Shown here in pieces: positions 43,127-52,487 of a stretch of DNA of 64,000 nucleotides. A model generated the notes under the pieces. The model was given only the letters and a program-made list of their open reading frames with translations. It searched no databases and was not told the origin of the DNA. Numbering within the stretch: position 1 is the first letter of the stretch; each line of letters begins with the position of its first letter. Origin of the DNA: Pinibacter soli (GTDB lineage: Bacteria; Bacteroidota; Bacteroidia; Chitinophagales; Chitinophagaceae); assembly GCF_029961145.1 (NCBI RefSeq), contig NZ_JASBRG010000002.1, positions 1 through 64,000 of the forward strand. The letters are read 5' to 3'. The translations under genes were made by a program, and so were the position numbers.

Positions 43127-43687
43127 ATGATTAAGTTACTTTCCGGAGAGGAATGGAAGCCCCTACAGTTTACGGGCTGGAAACTATTGCGCAGAAAATA
43201 TGCCCTTTCTTCTCACGGCCGCATTGCTAGCTATACAGACAAGTTACAGGAGGACGGTAAAATACTTACCGGGTCTTTAACAACAGGGTATAAGACACTT
43301 AATTTACATCGACCCGATAGTAACGGTACCTTATATGTACACAGGGAGCTTGCGAAGCTGTTCATGAAAAAGCCTTCGCCAAAACATAAATATGTGATAC
43401 ATGTGAACCATAACAAAACAGATAACTCCATTAAAAATCTTGCCTGGGCCACTCTGGATGAAATGATAGAGCACCAGCAAAAGAGCCCTGCAAAGCTTGC
43501 CTATAAGAAGGTGCAGGCAAACAGGACCAACGGCCTTAAACTAAACGCTACACAGGTAAGAAGTATTAAAACGATTCTTGCCAGTAAAAACAGAAAGCTT
43601 ACCATTAAACAACTTGCCGATAAATATGGTGTTACCGAAATGACACTGTACAGAATTAAGAGTGGTGAGAATTGGGCGAGGATATAA
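43127..43687 (+). CDS. NUMOD4-HNH-HTH protein (homing-endonuclease relative)
   Basis: A 186-residue protein with three recognisable parts. A NUMOD4 motif (EEWKPLQFTG...KYALSSHGRIASY) occupies residues about 8-45. An HNH_3-like segment (LYVHRELAKLFM, then VIHVNHNKTDNSIKNLAWAT) lies at about 65-107. A C-terminal helix-turn-helix (LTIKQLADKYGVTEMTLYRIKSG) lies at about 153-180. Such architectures come from group I intron and phage homing endonucleases. Here the gene stands free 52 bp after ligA, with no intron around it. It may be a domesticated DNA-binding protein; nuclease activity is uncertain. Confidence 0.82.
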   Translation: MIKLLSGEEWKPLQFTGWKLLRRKYALSSHGRIASYTDKLQEDGKILTGSLTTGYKTLNLHRPDSNGTLYVHRELAKLFMKKPSPKHKYVIHVNHNKTDNSIKNLAWATLDEMIEHQQKSPAKLAYKKVQANRTNGLKLNATQVRSIKTILASKNRKLTIKQLADKYGVTEMTLYRIKSGENWARI

Positions 43688-43689
43688 TT

Positions 43690-43919
43690 TGAAAATTTGA
43701 AGATGTGGTGATTTGAAATGGGTTTCCATTTCGAATTACCACATCTTTTTTTCGAACTATAGACAAGTCAAGTATTTTAAATGAACCTCGCATCTTCAGA
43801 ACTTCAAATTTTCTTTCATCGTCAAATTGGTTGTATACTCACAGAACTGACTTTTTTGAATAATAATACGCTCACTTCCTGCATTTTCAAATTTTCAAAT
43901 CTTCAAATTTTCAAATTAA
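43690..43919. repeat. Inverted word-repeat (ATTTGAAA family)
   Basis: TTTGAAAATTTGAAGATG at 43689-43706 and GTGATTTGAAATGGG face CATTTTCAAATTTTCAAATC and TTCAAATTTTCAAATTA at about 43881-43919. Fills the ends of the gap between the NUMOD4 and DUF2461 genes. Confidence 0.65.
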
Positions 43920-43928
43920 CTTCGGTTC

Positions 43929-44534
43929 ATGCTTTCAGAAAACACACTCTCTTTTTTGAGCAAACTACAAAAGAACAATAGCAAGGAATGGTTTGATAAG
44001 AATCGTGCTTTGTATGACGAGGCGAAACAGGATTTTGAAAATCTGGTAGAGCAATTGATTGCTATGATTGGTAAAGATGATGAGGAGATTTCTTTGTTGA
44101 AGCCAAAGGATTGCACCTTTCGCATCAACAGGGATATCAGGTTTTCAAAAGACAAAACGCCATACAAAACCAACATGGGTGCTTATATTGTGAGGGGTGG
44201 AAAAAAATCTGCGTATGCAGGTTATTACTTTCATTGCGAGCCAGGCAAAAGTTTTGTTGGCGGCGGTTTGTGGATGCCTCAACCAGCTGAACTAAAAAAA
44301 GTTCGCCAGGAAATTGATTACTGCTGGGATGAATTCAAAGGCATTGTACAAAACAAAAAGTTCACAAGCGTTTATGGTGATTTGAGCCGTGACGCTGAAT
44401 ACACTCTTGCCAAGGTGCCCCGCGATTATGATAAAGACAATCCCGCAGCAGAGTACCTGAAACTTAAAAGCCTTGTAGGTTTGCACAACGTTGCGGATAA
44501 CGATGTCACTTCCAAAGCATTGGTAAAAAACTAG
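43929..44534 (+). CDS. DUF2461 (TIGR02453) family protein, frameshifted near its 3' end
   Basis: A 201-residue protein of the TIGR02453/DUF2461 family: FLSKLQKNNSKEWFDKNR, CTFRINRDIRFSKDKTPYKTN, KKSAYAGYYFHCEPGKSFVGGG and LAKVPRDYDKDNPAAEYLKL are conserved. Function of the family is unknown. The frame stops at a TAG just after a run of six A (44525-44530). One extra A would continue in the next frame with KLGDAFTTLKPVIDFINRSLE to a TAA at 44591-44593, which matches the expected family ending. This is a single-base indel in a homopolymer: mutation, assembly error or slippage. Confidence 0.85.
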   Translation: MLSENTLSFLSKLQKNNSKEWFDKNRALYDEAKQDFENLVEQLIAMIGKDDEEISLLKPKDCTFRINRDIRFSKDKTPYKTNMGAYIVRGGKKSAYAGYYFHCEPGKSFVGGGLWMPQPAELKKVRQEIDYCWDEFKGIVQNKKFTSVYGDLSRDAEYTLAKVPRDYDKDNPAAEYLKLKSLVGLHNVADNDVTSKALVKN

Positions 44535-44632
44535 GCGATGCATTTACTACGCTCAAGCCTGTGATAGATTTCATTAACCGCAGTCTTGAATAATTAATAT
44601 AGCTATAACTTTAAAAAAGTTTAATAATCCCC

Positions 44633-44640
44633 TATTTTTG
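44633..44640 (+). promoter_or_regulatory. Candidate -7 box (TATTTTTG)
   Basis: Perfect TAnnTTTG match 15 nt before the GTG start at 44656. Confidence 0.45.
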
Positions 44641-44655
44641 TAGGCCAAACATATA

Positions 44656-45036
44656 GTGAGCAGAAGAAAACACATACAATTATGGAATACGCGAAACATT
44701 GTTTCCGCGGTTTTCATGCTGCTCGTTCTTAGTTTTCTTACGGTGAGCAACTCTTTTCTTTACAGTACCAAAATGGCGGTGAAGTCAAAGATTGCGCAGG
44801 GTTCCGCTAACAATCAAACAACCAAAAAAGCGGATCGCCCATTGCCCAACACAGAAGAAGAAAAGTGTCACCAGTCCTCCGTTTCCAACAGCATGAATGA
44901 GGAATATCTTCACGAAAATCATTTTGTAGTTAATACAAATATCGAGTCAAGTAAGTCCCATCACGGACATCTTTATCTTTTCTATATCGGAAAAAATTAC
45001 GCTCAACTGCACGCACAACCTCCCGATCTAGCTTAG
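44656..45036 (+). CDS. Hypothetical protein with N-terminal transmembrane segment
   Basis: A 126-residue product from a GTG start, supported by a promoter box just upstream. One hydrophobic helix (IVSAVFMLLVLSFLTVSNSFL, about residues 15-35) is followed by a polar, low-complexity stretch (AQGSANNQTTKKADRPLPN) and a His-rich end (SKSHHGHLYLFYIGKNY). No recognised family. It precedes the SulP/carbonic anhydrase genes by 250 bp on the same strand. The shape, one helix then a periplasmic tail, resembles small secreted Bacteroidota proteins of unknown role. Confidence 0.6.
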   Translation: MSRRKHIQLWNTRNIVSAVFMLLVLSFLTVSNSFLYSTKMAVKSKIAQGSANNQTTKKADRPLPNTEEEKCHQSSVSNSMNEEYLHENHFVVNTNIESSKSHHGHLYLFYIGKNYAQLHAQPPDLA

Positions 45037-45108
45037 TTTCTTCAATCATCTTACCGGATCAATCTCTTTACTGATTGCACATGTTTGCCTGCTATTGAAA
45101 ATGGCACA

Positions 45109-45136
45109 GTACAGACAATGCATGCATTGTCTGTAC
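45109..45136. promoter_or_regulatory. Perfect 28-bp palindrome upstream of the SulP gene
   Basis: GTACAGACAATGCA immediately followed by its exact reverse complement, with no spacer. It lies 150 bp before the SulP ATG and 73 bp after the preceding stop. There is no T run, so it is not a standard terminator. It is most like an operator for a dimeric regulator. Confidence 0.7.
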
Positions 45137-45286
45137 GAATCGCAATACACATGCGGTTCCGTTGCTGTATTCAATTGCTTAAAACGTGGATCACTATACA
45201 TGGGTGTGCTTACCTCTGATGCCAATCAGTAAGGGGTTATCCGGCTGCATATACATATACATACTTTACTATTTAACCCGTTTATT

Positions 45287-46885
45287 ATGACTTCGAAAAA
45301 AAGTGTTTTCAGCTTTTTTCCTTCGGATTTTGCGTCCTCTATTGTGATCTTTCTAGTGGCGCTGCCATTGTGTTTGGGAATCGCATTAGGCTCTAATGCC
45401 CCGTTATTTTCAGGCCTCATTGCCGGCATTGCCGGTGGTATCGTGGTTGGTATTTTCAGTGGTTCACAACTTAGCGTTAGCGGTCCGGCTGCAGGGCTGA
45501 CGGCCATTGTGGCTGCTGCCATTGGCAAACTGCCAGCATTTGACGTCTTTCTTGTTTCAGTAGTGATTGCTGGTTTGTTCCAGTTATTGTTCGGCTTTTT
45601 AAAAGCAGGTTTCCTTGGAGATTATATTCCATCTTCTGTTATCAAGGGAATGCTCGCTGCTATTGGTATCATTCTTATTTTAAAACAAATTCCTCACCTG
45701 GTAGGCTATCATGCAGATTTCGAAGGTGACGAAGCATTTAAACAGGCAGATGGTAAAAACACCTTTTCTGAAATCATCATGTCTTCTAAATGGTTCCTGC
45801 CGCTCGCTTTGGGAATCGGAATATTGTCCTTATTGATACAAATTGTATGGGACAATGTGCTCGCAAAAAAATCAAAAGCGCTGAAACTTATTCCATCGGC
45901 TTTGATTGTAGTGCTTGTGGGAACATCCATCAACGAGTTGTTCATCAAATATTCTCCGGCATATGCGTTAGCCAGCAAAAACCTGGTAAACATTCCGGTG
46001 GCAGCAAGTGCAGATGCGTTTTTCTCATTCTTTTCTTTTCCAAATTTTTCTTACCTCACCAGTTTTGAAGTGTGGAAAACCGCTGCCACTCTGGCTATCG
46101 TGGCAAGTCTTGAAACCTTATTAAATCTTGAAGCGACCGATAAAGTAGATCCATTGAAGAGGGTGTCGCCGCCCAATAGAGAACTAAAAGCACAAGGAAT
46201 AGGCAATATTGTATCGGGCCTGTTGGGCGGTCTTCCCGTTACTTCGGTAATCGTACGTTCATCAGCAAACGTAAATGCTGGTGGCAAAACCAAACTTGCC
46301 ACTATTATGCACGGTATGTTATTGCTGTTAAGCGTTGCGTTTATACCCGGCATTTTGAACAAAATTCCTTTACCTGCCTTGGCCGGTGTTCTGGTGTACA
46401 CAGGTTTTAAGTTGGCAAAACCTTCTATATTCAAGGCTCTTTTTCAAAAAGGTTGGGATCAGTTTTTACCCTTTGTTATCACTATCGGTGCGATCCTGCT
46501 GACAGATCTTTTGATCGGTATCCTTGTAGGTTGTTTGGTAGGCTTTGTGTTTGTTTTGAGAAGCAATTTCAAATCTGCTGTGTTTGTGGTAAATGACGAC
46601 AACAAATATCTTTTCCGACTAAGAAAAGACGTTTCGTTCCTCAACAAACCCATTATAAAAAGCAAGCTGGAACTGGTTCCTGAAAACTCTGCTGTACTGA
46701 TCGACGCTACAAGAGCAGACTTTATCGACAAAGAAATTGTTGAAGTAATAGAAGACTTTATGAAGCATGCGAAACTGAAAAACATAAGAGTAGAATTAAA
46801 AAGAAGTCAGTATAAAACACAAGGCTTTGAACCGGTACAAGCAACGGTGTTTGTGTCAAAAGAAACAGTGGAGTTAGTACACTGA
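45287..46885 (+). CDS. SulP family anion transporter (probable bicarbonate transporter)
   Basis: A 532-residue SLC26/SulP transporter. About 14 hydrophobic segments span residues 15-430, with the family segments LVALPLCLGIALGSNAPLF, SGPAAGLTAIVAAAIG and GLLGGLPVTSVIVRSSANV. The C-terminal region (about 440-530) is a reduced STAS-like domain (AVLIDATRADFIDKEIVEVIEDF). The gene is followed by a beta-carbonic anhydrase, which favours bicarbonate over sulfate as substrate. Located in the inner membrane. Confidence 0.92.
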   Translation: MTSKKSVFSFFPSDFASSIVIFLVALPLCLGIALGSNAPLFSGLIAGIAGGIVVGIFSGSQLSVSGPAAGLTAIVAAAIGKLPAFDVFLVSVVIAGLFQLLFGFLKAGFLGDYIPSSVIKGMLAAIGIILILKQIPHLVGYHADFEGDEAFKQADGKNTFSEIIMSSKWFLPLALGIGILSLLIQIVWDNVLAKKSKALKLIPSALIVVLVGTSINELFIKYSPAYALASKNLVNIPVAASADAFFSFFSFPNFSYLTSFEVWKTAATLAIVASLETLLNLEATDKVDPLKRVSPPNRELKAQGIGNIVSGLLGGLPVTSVIVRSSANVNAGGKTKLATIMHGMLLLLSVAFIPGILNKIPLPALAGVLVYTGFKLAKPSIFKALFQKGWDQFLPFVITIGAILLTDLLIGILVGCLVGFVFVLRSNFKSAVFVVNDDNKYLFRLRKDVSFLNKPIIKSKLELVPENSAVLIDATRADFIDKEIVEVIEDFMKHAKLKNIRVELKRSQYKTQGFEPVQATVFVSKETVELVH

Positions 46886-46889
46886 TGCA

Positions 46890-47062
46890 ATTAAGAACTG
46901 GGAATTAAGAATTAAGAATTCTTCAGGTGGGAAATACTTGATTTAACCTGACATTCATGGACGACGGACAATACCGCGATTATTTTTCAACCTTCCTGAA
47001 ATTCATTTTCATGATTAAATGTCGCGCAGAAACAATTCTTAATTCATAATTCTTAATTAAAG
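46890..47062. repeat. Inverted word-repeat (AATTAAGAA family)
   Basis: AATTAAGAACTGGGAATTAAG plus AATTAAGAATTC at 46889-46921 face CAATTCTTAATTCATAATTC and TTAATTAAAG at about 47034-47063. Lies between the SulP and carbonic anhydrase genes. Confidence 0.65.
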
Positions 47063-47170
47063 CCACTTATTAACTATTAATTAAATCAATCATCTTAAAC
47101 ATTCGGATAACAAAACCTGTTTGCAATGTTTAACTTTAACATAGCAAACCAAAAAAACAGAGATAGAAAT

Positions 47171-47806
47171 ATGAAAGCTTACGAAAAATTATTGTTAGAG
47201 AACAAAGGTTGGGCAGCAGAGCAAGTAGAGAAGGATCCTGAGTTTTTTGACAGGTTGGCACATTTACAAACGCCAGAGTTTTTGTGGATCGGTTGTAGTG
47301 ACAGCCGCGTACCGGCGAATGAAATTACCGGAACCCAGCCTGGAGAAATATTTGTACACCGCAACATTGCAAACCTGGTGATTAACACAGATGTGAACTT
47401 GTTGTCGGTGCTGGAATACGCTGTGGTACATTTGAAAGTAAGACATGTCATCGTTTGCGGGCACTATGGCTGCGGCGGCGTAAAAGCGGCCACTACTACA
47501 ACAGATTACAAACAAGTGCTGAACATGTGGCTACGTAATATTAAAGATGTATACAGGCTTCATAAAGATGAGCTTGATGCGATCAAGGACGAGGAGCCAC
47601 GCCTGGATAGATTAACGGAATTGAACGTACAAGAGCAGGTAATGAATCTTGCAAAAACATCCATCATTCAGAAAGCCTGGGCTGAAAGACAGGCTCCGCA
47701 TTTGCACGGATGGGTGTACGGCCTTAAAGACGGCATTATTAAACCCGTTTTTGAAATGGAGGCAGGTACACATATTGATCCGTTGTACGAGTATGATCAA
47801 TCTTAG
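47171..47806 (+). CDS. can: Beta-class carbonic anhydrase
   Basis: A 211-residue zinc enzyme interconverting CO2 and bicarbonate. Zinc ligands and catalytic dyad are visible in WIGCSDSRVPANEI (Cys, Asp, Arg) and VIVCGHYGCGGVKAA (His, Cys). PGEIFVHRNIANLV is the other family hallmark. The ATG at 47171 is chosen over one 45 nt upstream because homologues start MKAYEKLL-like. No signal peptide, so cytoplasmic. It probably works with the SulP transporter 285 bp upstream. Confidence 0.94.
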   Translation: MKAYEKLLLENKGWAAEQVEKDPEFFDRLAHLQTPEFLWIGCSDSRVPANEITGTQPGEIFVHRNIANLVINTDVNLLSVLEYAVVHLKVRHVIVCGHYGCGGVKAATTTTDYKQVLNMWLRNIKDVYRLHKDELDAIKDEEPRLDRLTELNVQEQVMNLAKTSIIQKAWAERQAPHLHGWVYGLKDGIIKPVFEMEAGTHIDPLYEYDQS

Positions 47807-47808
47807 TA

Positions 47809-47918
47809 TAGTTGAGAATTGAAAGTGGAGTGTTGAGAGTTAGTTGGCAGGTTGTCAGTAGCTAGTTACCGGCAACCTACCTTTTCACTTCAACTCTCAA
47901 CTCTCCATTCTCAACTAT
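47809..47918. repeat. Inverted word-repeat (GAAAGTTGAGA family) before gldA
   Basis: ATAGTTGAGAATTGAAAGTG at 47808-47827 faces CTCTCCATTCTCAACTAT at 47901-47918. The outer 12 bases are exactly complementary. Confidence 0.7.
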
Positions 47919-47956
47919 CCACTATTTCCGTATTTTGCGCCAAATACTTCCTTCCA

Positions 47957-48862
47957 ATGTCAATTCAGGTTAGCGGACTGGTTAAAAAATATGGCGAGCA
48001 GAAAGCAGTTAATGATATTTCATTTTCATTAAACAAGGGTGAAATAGTTGGTTTTCTTGGACCTAATGGTGCGGGAAAATCTACCACAATGAAAATCATT
48101 ACCGGATACTTGCAGGCCGATGCCGGTAAAGTAACCGTTAGCAATATTGATGTTCGCCAAAATCCATTGGAAGTTAAAAAGAAAATAGGCTATTTGCCGG
48201 AGGCCAATCCTTTGTACTACGACATGTATGTAAGGGAATATCTTGACTTCACCGCTGGTGTACATCAGGTTTCCAATAAAAAAGAAGCGATCGAAAAAGC
48301 CATTGCTACCGTTGGTTTAACCCCGGAAAGCAATAAGAAAATCGGGCAACTCTCCAAAGGGTACAAACAGCGTGTGGGTCTTGCCGCTGCTTTGTTACAC
48401 GATCCGGAAGTGTTGATTCTCGACGAGCCGACTACAGGTCTTGACCCGAACCAGATCATCGAGATAAGAGAAGTGATCAAACAATTGGGGGAAAACAAAA
48501 CCGTTATTTTTTCTTCGCATATACTACAAGAAGTAGAAGCCATTTGCGATCGCGTAATTATTATAAACAAAGGCAAACTGATTGCCGATGACAGCGTTCA
48601 AAACCTGCGCAAACAAAACAATGACAACTCCATTCGCGTAAGCTTTAAAGAATCACTGGAAGATGAATGGCTGCGTCGCCTGAGTGCCATTCAAACAATT
48701 ACAAAAGTAAATACCAGCGAGTGGCTGCTAACTGCAACCGACGTTAACGAAGCAAAGAAACAATTGCTGGAACTAGCGCTGCAAAACAACTTAAACATAA
48801 CATCCCTTCAAAGCGGTGGCCAAAGTTTGGAAGATGTGTTCAGGAGTTTGACGCAGGGGTAG
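47957..48862 (+). CDS. gldA: Gliding-motility ABC transporter ATP-binding protein GldA
   Basis: A 301-residue ABC ATPase closely fitting the GldA type: Walker A FLGPNGAGKSTTMK (residues about 38-51), VGYLPE-like IGYLPEANPLYYDMYVREYL, signature QLSKGYKQRVGLAAALLHDP, Walker B VLILDEPTTGLDPNQ and ILQEVEAICDRVIIINKG. In Flavobacterium GldA works with GldF and GldG and is needed for gliding. gldF and gldG are not next to it here. The ATG at 47957 gives the normal N terminus MSIQVSGLVKKYG. Confidence 0.88.
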   Translation: MSIQVSGLVKKYGEQKAVNDISFSLNKGEIVGFLGPNGAGKSTTMKIITGYLQADAGKVTVSNIDVRQNPLEVKKKIGYLPEANPLYYDMYVREYLDFTAGVHQVSNKKEAIEKAIATVGLTPESNKKIGQLSKGYKQRVGLAAALLHDPEVLILDEPTTGLDPNQIIEIREVIKQLGENKTVIFSSHILQEVEAICDRVIIINKGKLIADDSVQNLRKQNNDNSIRVSFKESLEDEWLRRLSAIQTITKVNTSEWLLTATDVNEAKKQLLELALQNNLNITSLQSGGQSLEDVFRSLTQG

Positions 48863-48944
48863 CGCTAAGTTGAGAATTGAAAGTGGAGAGTGGAGAGTTC
48901 AGTACATTTATGATGGGGTGATACTGCAAAAACGCCATTACAAA

Positions 48945-49859
48945 ATGAAACCTACATTCGGAAACATATTTCTTTTCCTTTCCTTTTTCTTTTGCTGGCA
49001 ACCTAAAAGCAAGGCCGGACGAAAAGAAAAACCAACAATTTCGACTATTACAAGGTTCGGCACAACTTCGGCCGAAAAAAAGTCTGACACGCTTGACAAG
49101 ATAGTAAAGAGAATAGCTTACATAAATGAAGTTCAGCAAGAACATGTGGGTTGGGCAGGAATGGAAAGTGAGAACTATCAAAATTTCCTGCAATTAAAGA
49201 AAATAGCAAGCCTTCAAGAGTTACTAACCTTAACTAAGGACACCAACAATACTGTTGAGTGTTATGCCGCGTGGGCACTTGCTGACAAATCATATTCTAA
49301 ACTGCCGACAATTTTTGCTCAATTCATAAAAACAAATAAAACAGTATTCACTTTTAGTGGCTGTTTGAGGTCTGTTGATCCTATTTCGAGTGAATTATAT
49401 CACCGATATTGGAGCAGCATAGATGACAAATTAAAAGCTAAAGATCCCCTGCTTCTACAACTTGATAGTGTGATTTTATATAATGAAAACTCTTATTGGC
49501 TCCTAATGACAAGAGCTTTGGAAAATAGAGTTTATCCTGCTTCTTATAAAAAAAGAATTGAAGATTTGGCTTTTAACAAAGGAAATAAGGAAGCGTTATT
49601 TTATTTATGTACATGGTATCGAGCCGACAATTATGAAAAAATAAAACAGTCCTTAATAATTTATTTAAGAAAACCGGACTACGGAAAAACTGGTTTTTCT
49701 GACTATTACAGGACGATAGATGAACTACTCAAATTTAGAGACAGTGAAATTGAAGCATTGATCATCCAAAAGTTAAAAAAAGATAAGCATTGGAAAGCAG
49801 AGGAGCTAAAATTCAAATCATTGCTTGAAGACTATAGCATTTATGAAGACTTCGACTAA
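48945..49859 (+). CDS. Hypothetical exported protein
   Basis: A 304-residue product starting MKPTFGNIFLFLSFFFCW, a probable signal peptide. The body is alpha-helical and lysine/tyrosine-rich with HEAT-like spacing (SLQELLTLTKDTNNTVECYAAWALADK, IDELLKFRDSEIEALIIQKL). The DNA looks more AT-rich than its neighbours, which hints at later acquisition, but this was not measured. The upstream in-frame start at 48870 would cross a GAAAGTGGAGAG word repeat and is less likely. No recognised family. Confidence 0.65.
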   Translation: MKPTFGNIFLFLSFFFCWQPKSKAGRKEKPTISTITRFGTTSAEKKSDTLDKIVKRIAYINEVQQEHVGWAGMESENYQNFLQLKKIASLQELLTLTKDTNNTVECYAAWALADKSYSKLPTIFAQFIKTNKTVFTFSGCLRSVDPISSELYHRYWSSIDDKLKAKDPLLLQLDSVILYNENSYWLLMTRALENRVYPASYKKRIEDLAFNKGNKEALFYLCTWYRADNYEKIKQSLIIYLRKPDYGKTGFSDYYRTIDELLKFRDSEIEALIIQKLKKDKHWKAEELKFKSLLEDYSIYEDFD

Positions 49860-50027
49860 AAGCACTGAAGCTAACATTGGTTCTGGTTAAATCATTAGCG
49901 GCAGGCGGCCTTTACTGCCAACGAACAACTACCAACAACTGACAACTGTCATCCCCCACCATAACATTTAATAGTTATTTCATGATCTTTTCGGAATTTT
50001 CTTCAATAAACTCCACGAAAAGTTCAA

Positions 50028-50035
50028 TAGATTTG
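50028..50035 (+). promoter_or_regulatory. Candidate -7 box (TAGATTTG) of eno
   Basis: Perfect TAnnTTTG match 61 nt before the eno ATG. Confidence 0.35.
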
Positions 50036-50057
50036 CAAGCAGTTTATCAAATGGTAA

Positions 50058-51386
<1,329 letters not shown>

Positions 51387-51391
51387 TCAGG

Positions 51392-51550
51392 CTATAAGTT
51401 TTGAGTAATGAGTTTTGAGTTTTGAGTGGCGACGCTCTGGCTTAAAACTCATTTCTTTTTTAGAAACCCCTGTTATCCACAACTCCAAATCAGAACTTAA
51501 AACTCACTACTTTTTACCCACAACTCATAACTCATTACTTAAAACTTATT
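51392..51550. repeat. Inverted word-repeat (TTTTGAGT family)
   Basis: Left arm TATAAGTTTTGAGTAATGAG plus TTTTGAGTTTTG (51393-51424) and right arm ACTCATAACTCATTACTTAA plus AACTTATT (about 51523-51550) match as reverse complements at about 27 of 31 positions. Lies between eno and the DivIC-like gene. Confidence 0.75.
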
Positions 51551-51610
51551 ACATTTACCGCCATAAGAGAAGCCGGCACTCAATTTCAAATCTCAAATCT
51601 CAAATCTCCC

Positions 51611-51907
51611 ATGGCTCTGCTTGACAAAATACCATCCTGGATCAAGAATAAGTATGCACTTACCGTACTTGGTTTTGTCATTTGGATGATTTTTTTTGAC
51701 GACAGGGATATTATCACAACCCATTTCCGCCAGCCAAACGAGCTTAAACAGCTGCAAAAGAGTGAATTGTATTACCAGGAGCAAATCGACCTTACCAAGG
51801 CAGAACTAGAGGAACTTAAGGCAAATCCTGCCACCCTGGAAAAGTATGCAAGGGAGAAATACTTCATGAAACGCGACAGCGAGGATCTTTTTATAATTAA
51901 TAAATAG
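51611..51907 (+). CDS. Septum formation initiator family protein (FtsB/DivIC-like)
   Basis: A 98-residue bitopic membrane protein. A short cytoplasmic part is followed by a transmembrane helix (YALTVLGFVIWMIFF, about residues 15-30), a coiled coil (LKQLQKSELYYQEQIDLTKAELEEL) and the conserved end LEKYAREKYFMKRDSEDLFII, which is the FtsB/DivIC signature. It should act in the divisome with FtsL and FtsQ. The eno-ftsB neighbourhood is conserved in many bacteria. Confidence 0.88.
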   Translation: MALLDKIPSWIKNKYALTVLGFVIWMIFFDDRDIITTHFRQPNELKQLQKSELYYQEQIDLTKAELEELKANPATLEKYAREKYFMKRDSEDLFIINK

Positions 51908-51915
51908 CTCATACA

Positions 51916-51936
51916 TAGGAGTTAGGCTCCTATTTT
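51916..51936 (+). terminator. Small terminator hairpin
   Basis: TAGGAG / CTCCTA stem with a TTAGG loop and TTTT tail, 9 bp past the DivIC-like stop. Confidence 0.6.
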
Positions 51937-52052
51937 CCAAAAAATATTGAAAAAAAGGCAATAACTTTATCCTAAAGGCGTTTTAAACACGGACTAATTC
52001 CGAAACTGGACACTTCGGAAGATTTTATTACTGGACTTTAAATGGTTTGCTA

Positions 52053-52283
52053 ATGAAAAGTTTTACACCTGAAGACATTTTATTGTATTTGTACAAAGAA
52101 ACTTCTCCAGAGCACACCGCGGCTATCGAAAAAGCGTTATCTGAAGATTGGTCTTTACAGGAAACTCTCCGCACTTTACAAGAAAGTATGGAAGGTATTG
52201 TTGTAAACACCGTTTCTCCACGCAAAGAAGCTGTCGAGAATGTGCTTAATTACGCGAAAGAAGTTATGGCAGAAACTGCCTGA
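52053..52283 (+). CDS. Small conserved hypothetical protein
   Basis: A 76-residue acidic protein: FTPEDILLYLYKETSPEHTA, then IEKALSEDWSLQETLRTLQESM and a C-terminal helix ENVLNYAKEVMAE. The N-terminal pattern resembles the zinc-finger-like start of anti-sigma factors but has no cysteines or histidine pair and no transmembrane segment. I recognise it only as a short helical protein; function unknown. ATG at 52053 chosen over a TTG 6 nt upstream. A good terminator follows. Confidence 0.7.
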   Translation: MKSFTPEDILLYLYKETSPEHTAAIEKALSEDWSLQETLRTLQESMEGIVVNTVSPRKEAVENVLNYAKEVMAETA

Positions 52284-52302
52284 TTCTTTAGCAATAAAAT
52301 GT

Positions 52303-52344
52303 AAAAAAGTCGCCGTGACAAGTGAGGTCATGGCGATTTTTTTT
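52303..52344 (+). terminator. Rho-independent terminator
   Basis: AAGTCGCCGTGAC / GTCATGGCGATTT stem (two G-T pairs) with a 7-nt loop and a T8 run. Confidence 0.85.
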
Positions 52345-52422
52345 GCCTTTCACGCAAGGGATTTCACGCAAAGGCTAAGTACAAAAGACGCAAAGAAATA
52401 CAACTCTCAACTAACGCCGGAA

Positions 52423-52445
52423 GGGCAAATGCGATTCGCCCCTAC
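52423..52445. repeat. GGGCGAAT palindromic repeat, copy 3
   Basis: GGGCAAATGCGATTCGCCCC followed by TAC, 42 bp before nth. Tandem CACGCAAAGG-like words precede it (about 52350-52395). Confidence 0.75.
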
Positions 52446-52487
52446 ATTTTCAACTTTCCATTTTCAATTTTCAATTATCTTGCTTTC

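Noticed and set aside
45109-45136. The 28-bp palindrome as a rho-independent terminator
   Set aside because: No T run on either strand and no loop; an operator-like role fits better.
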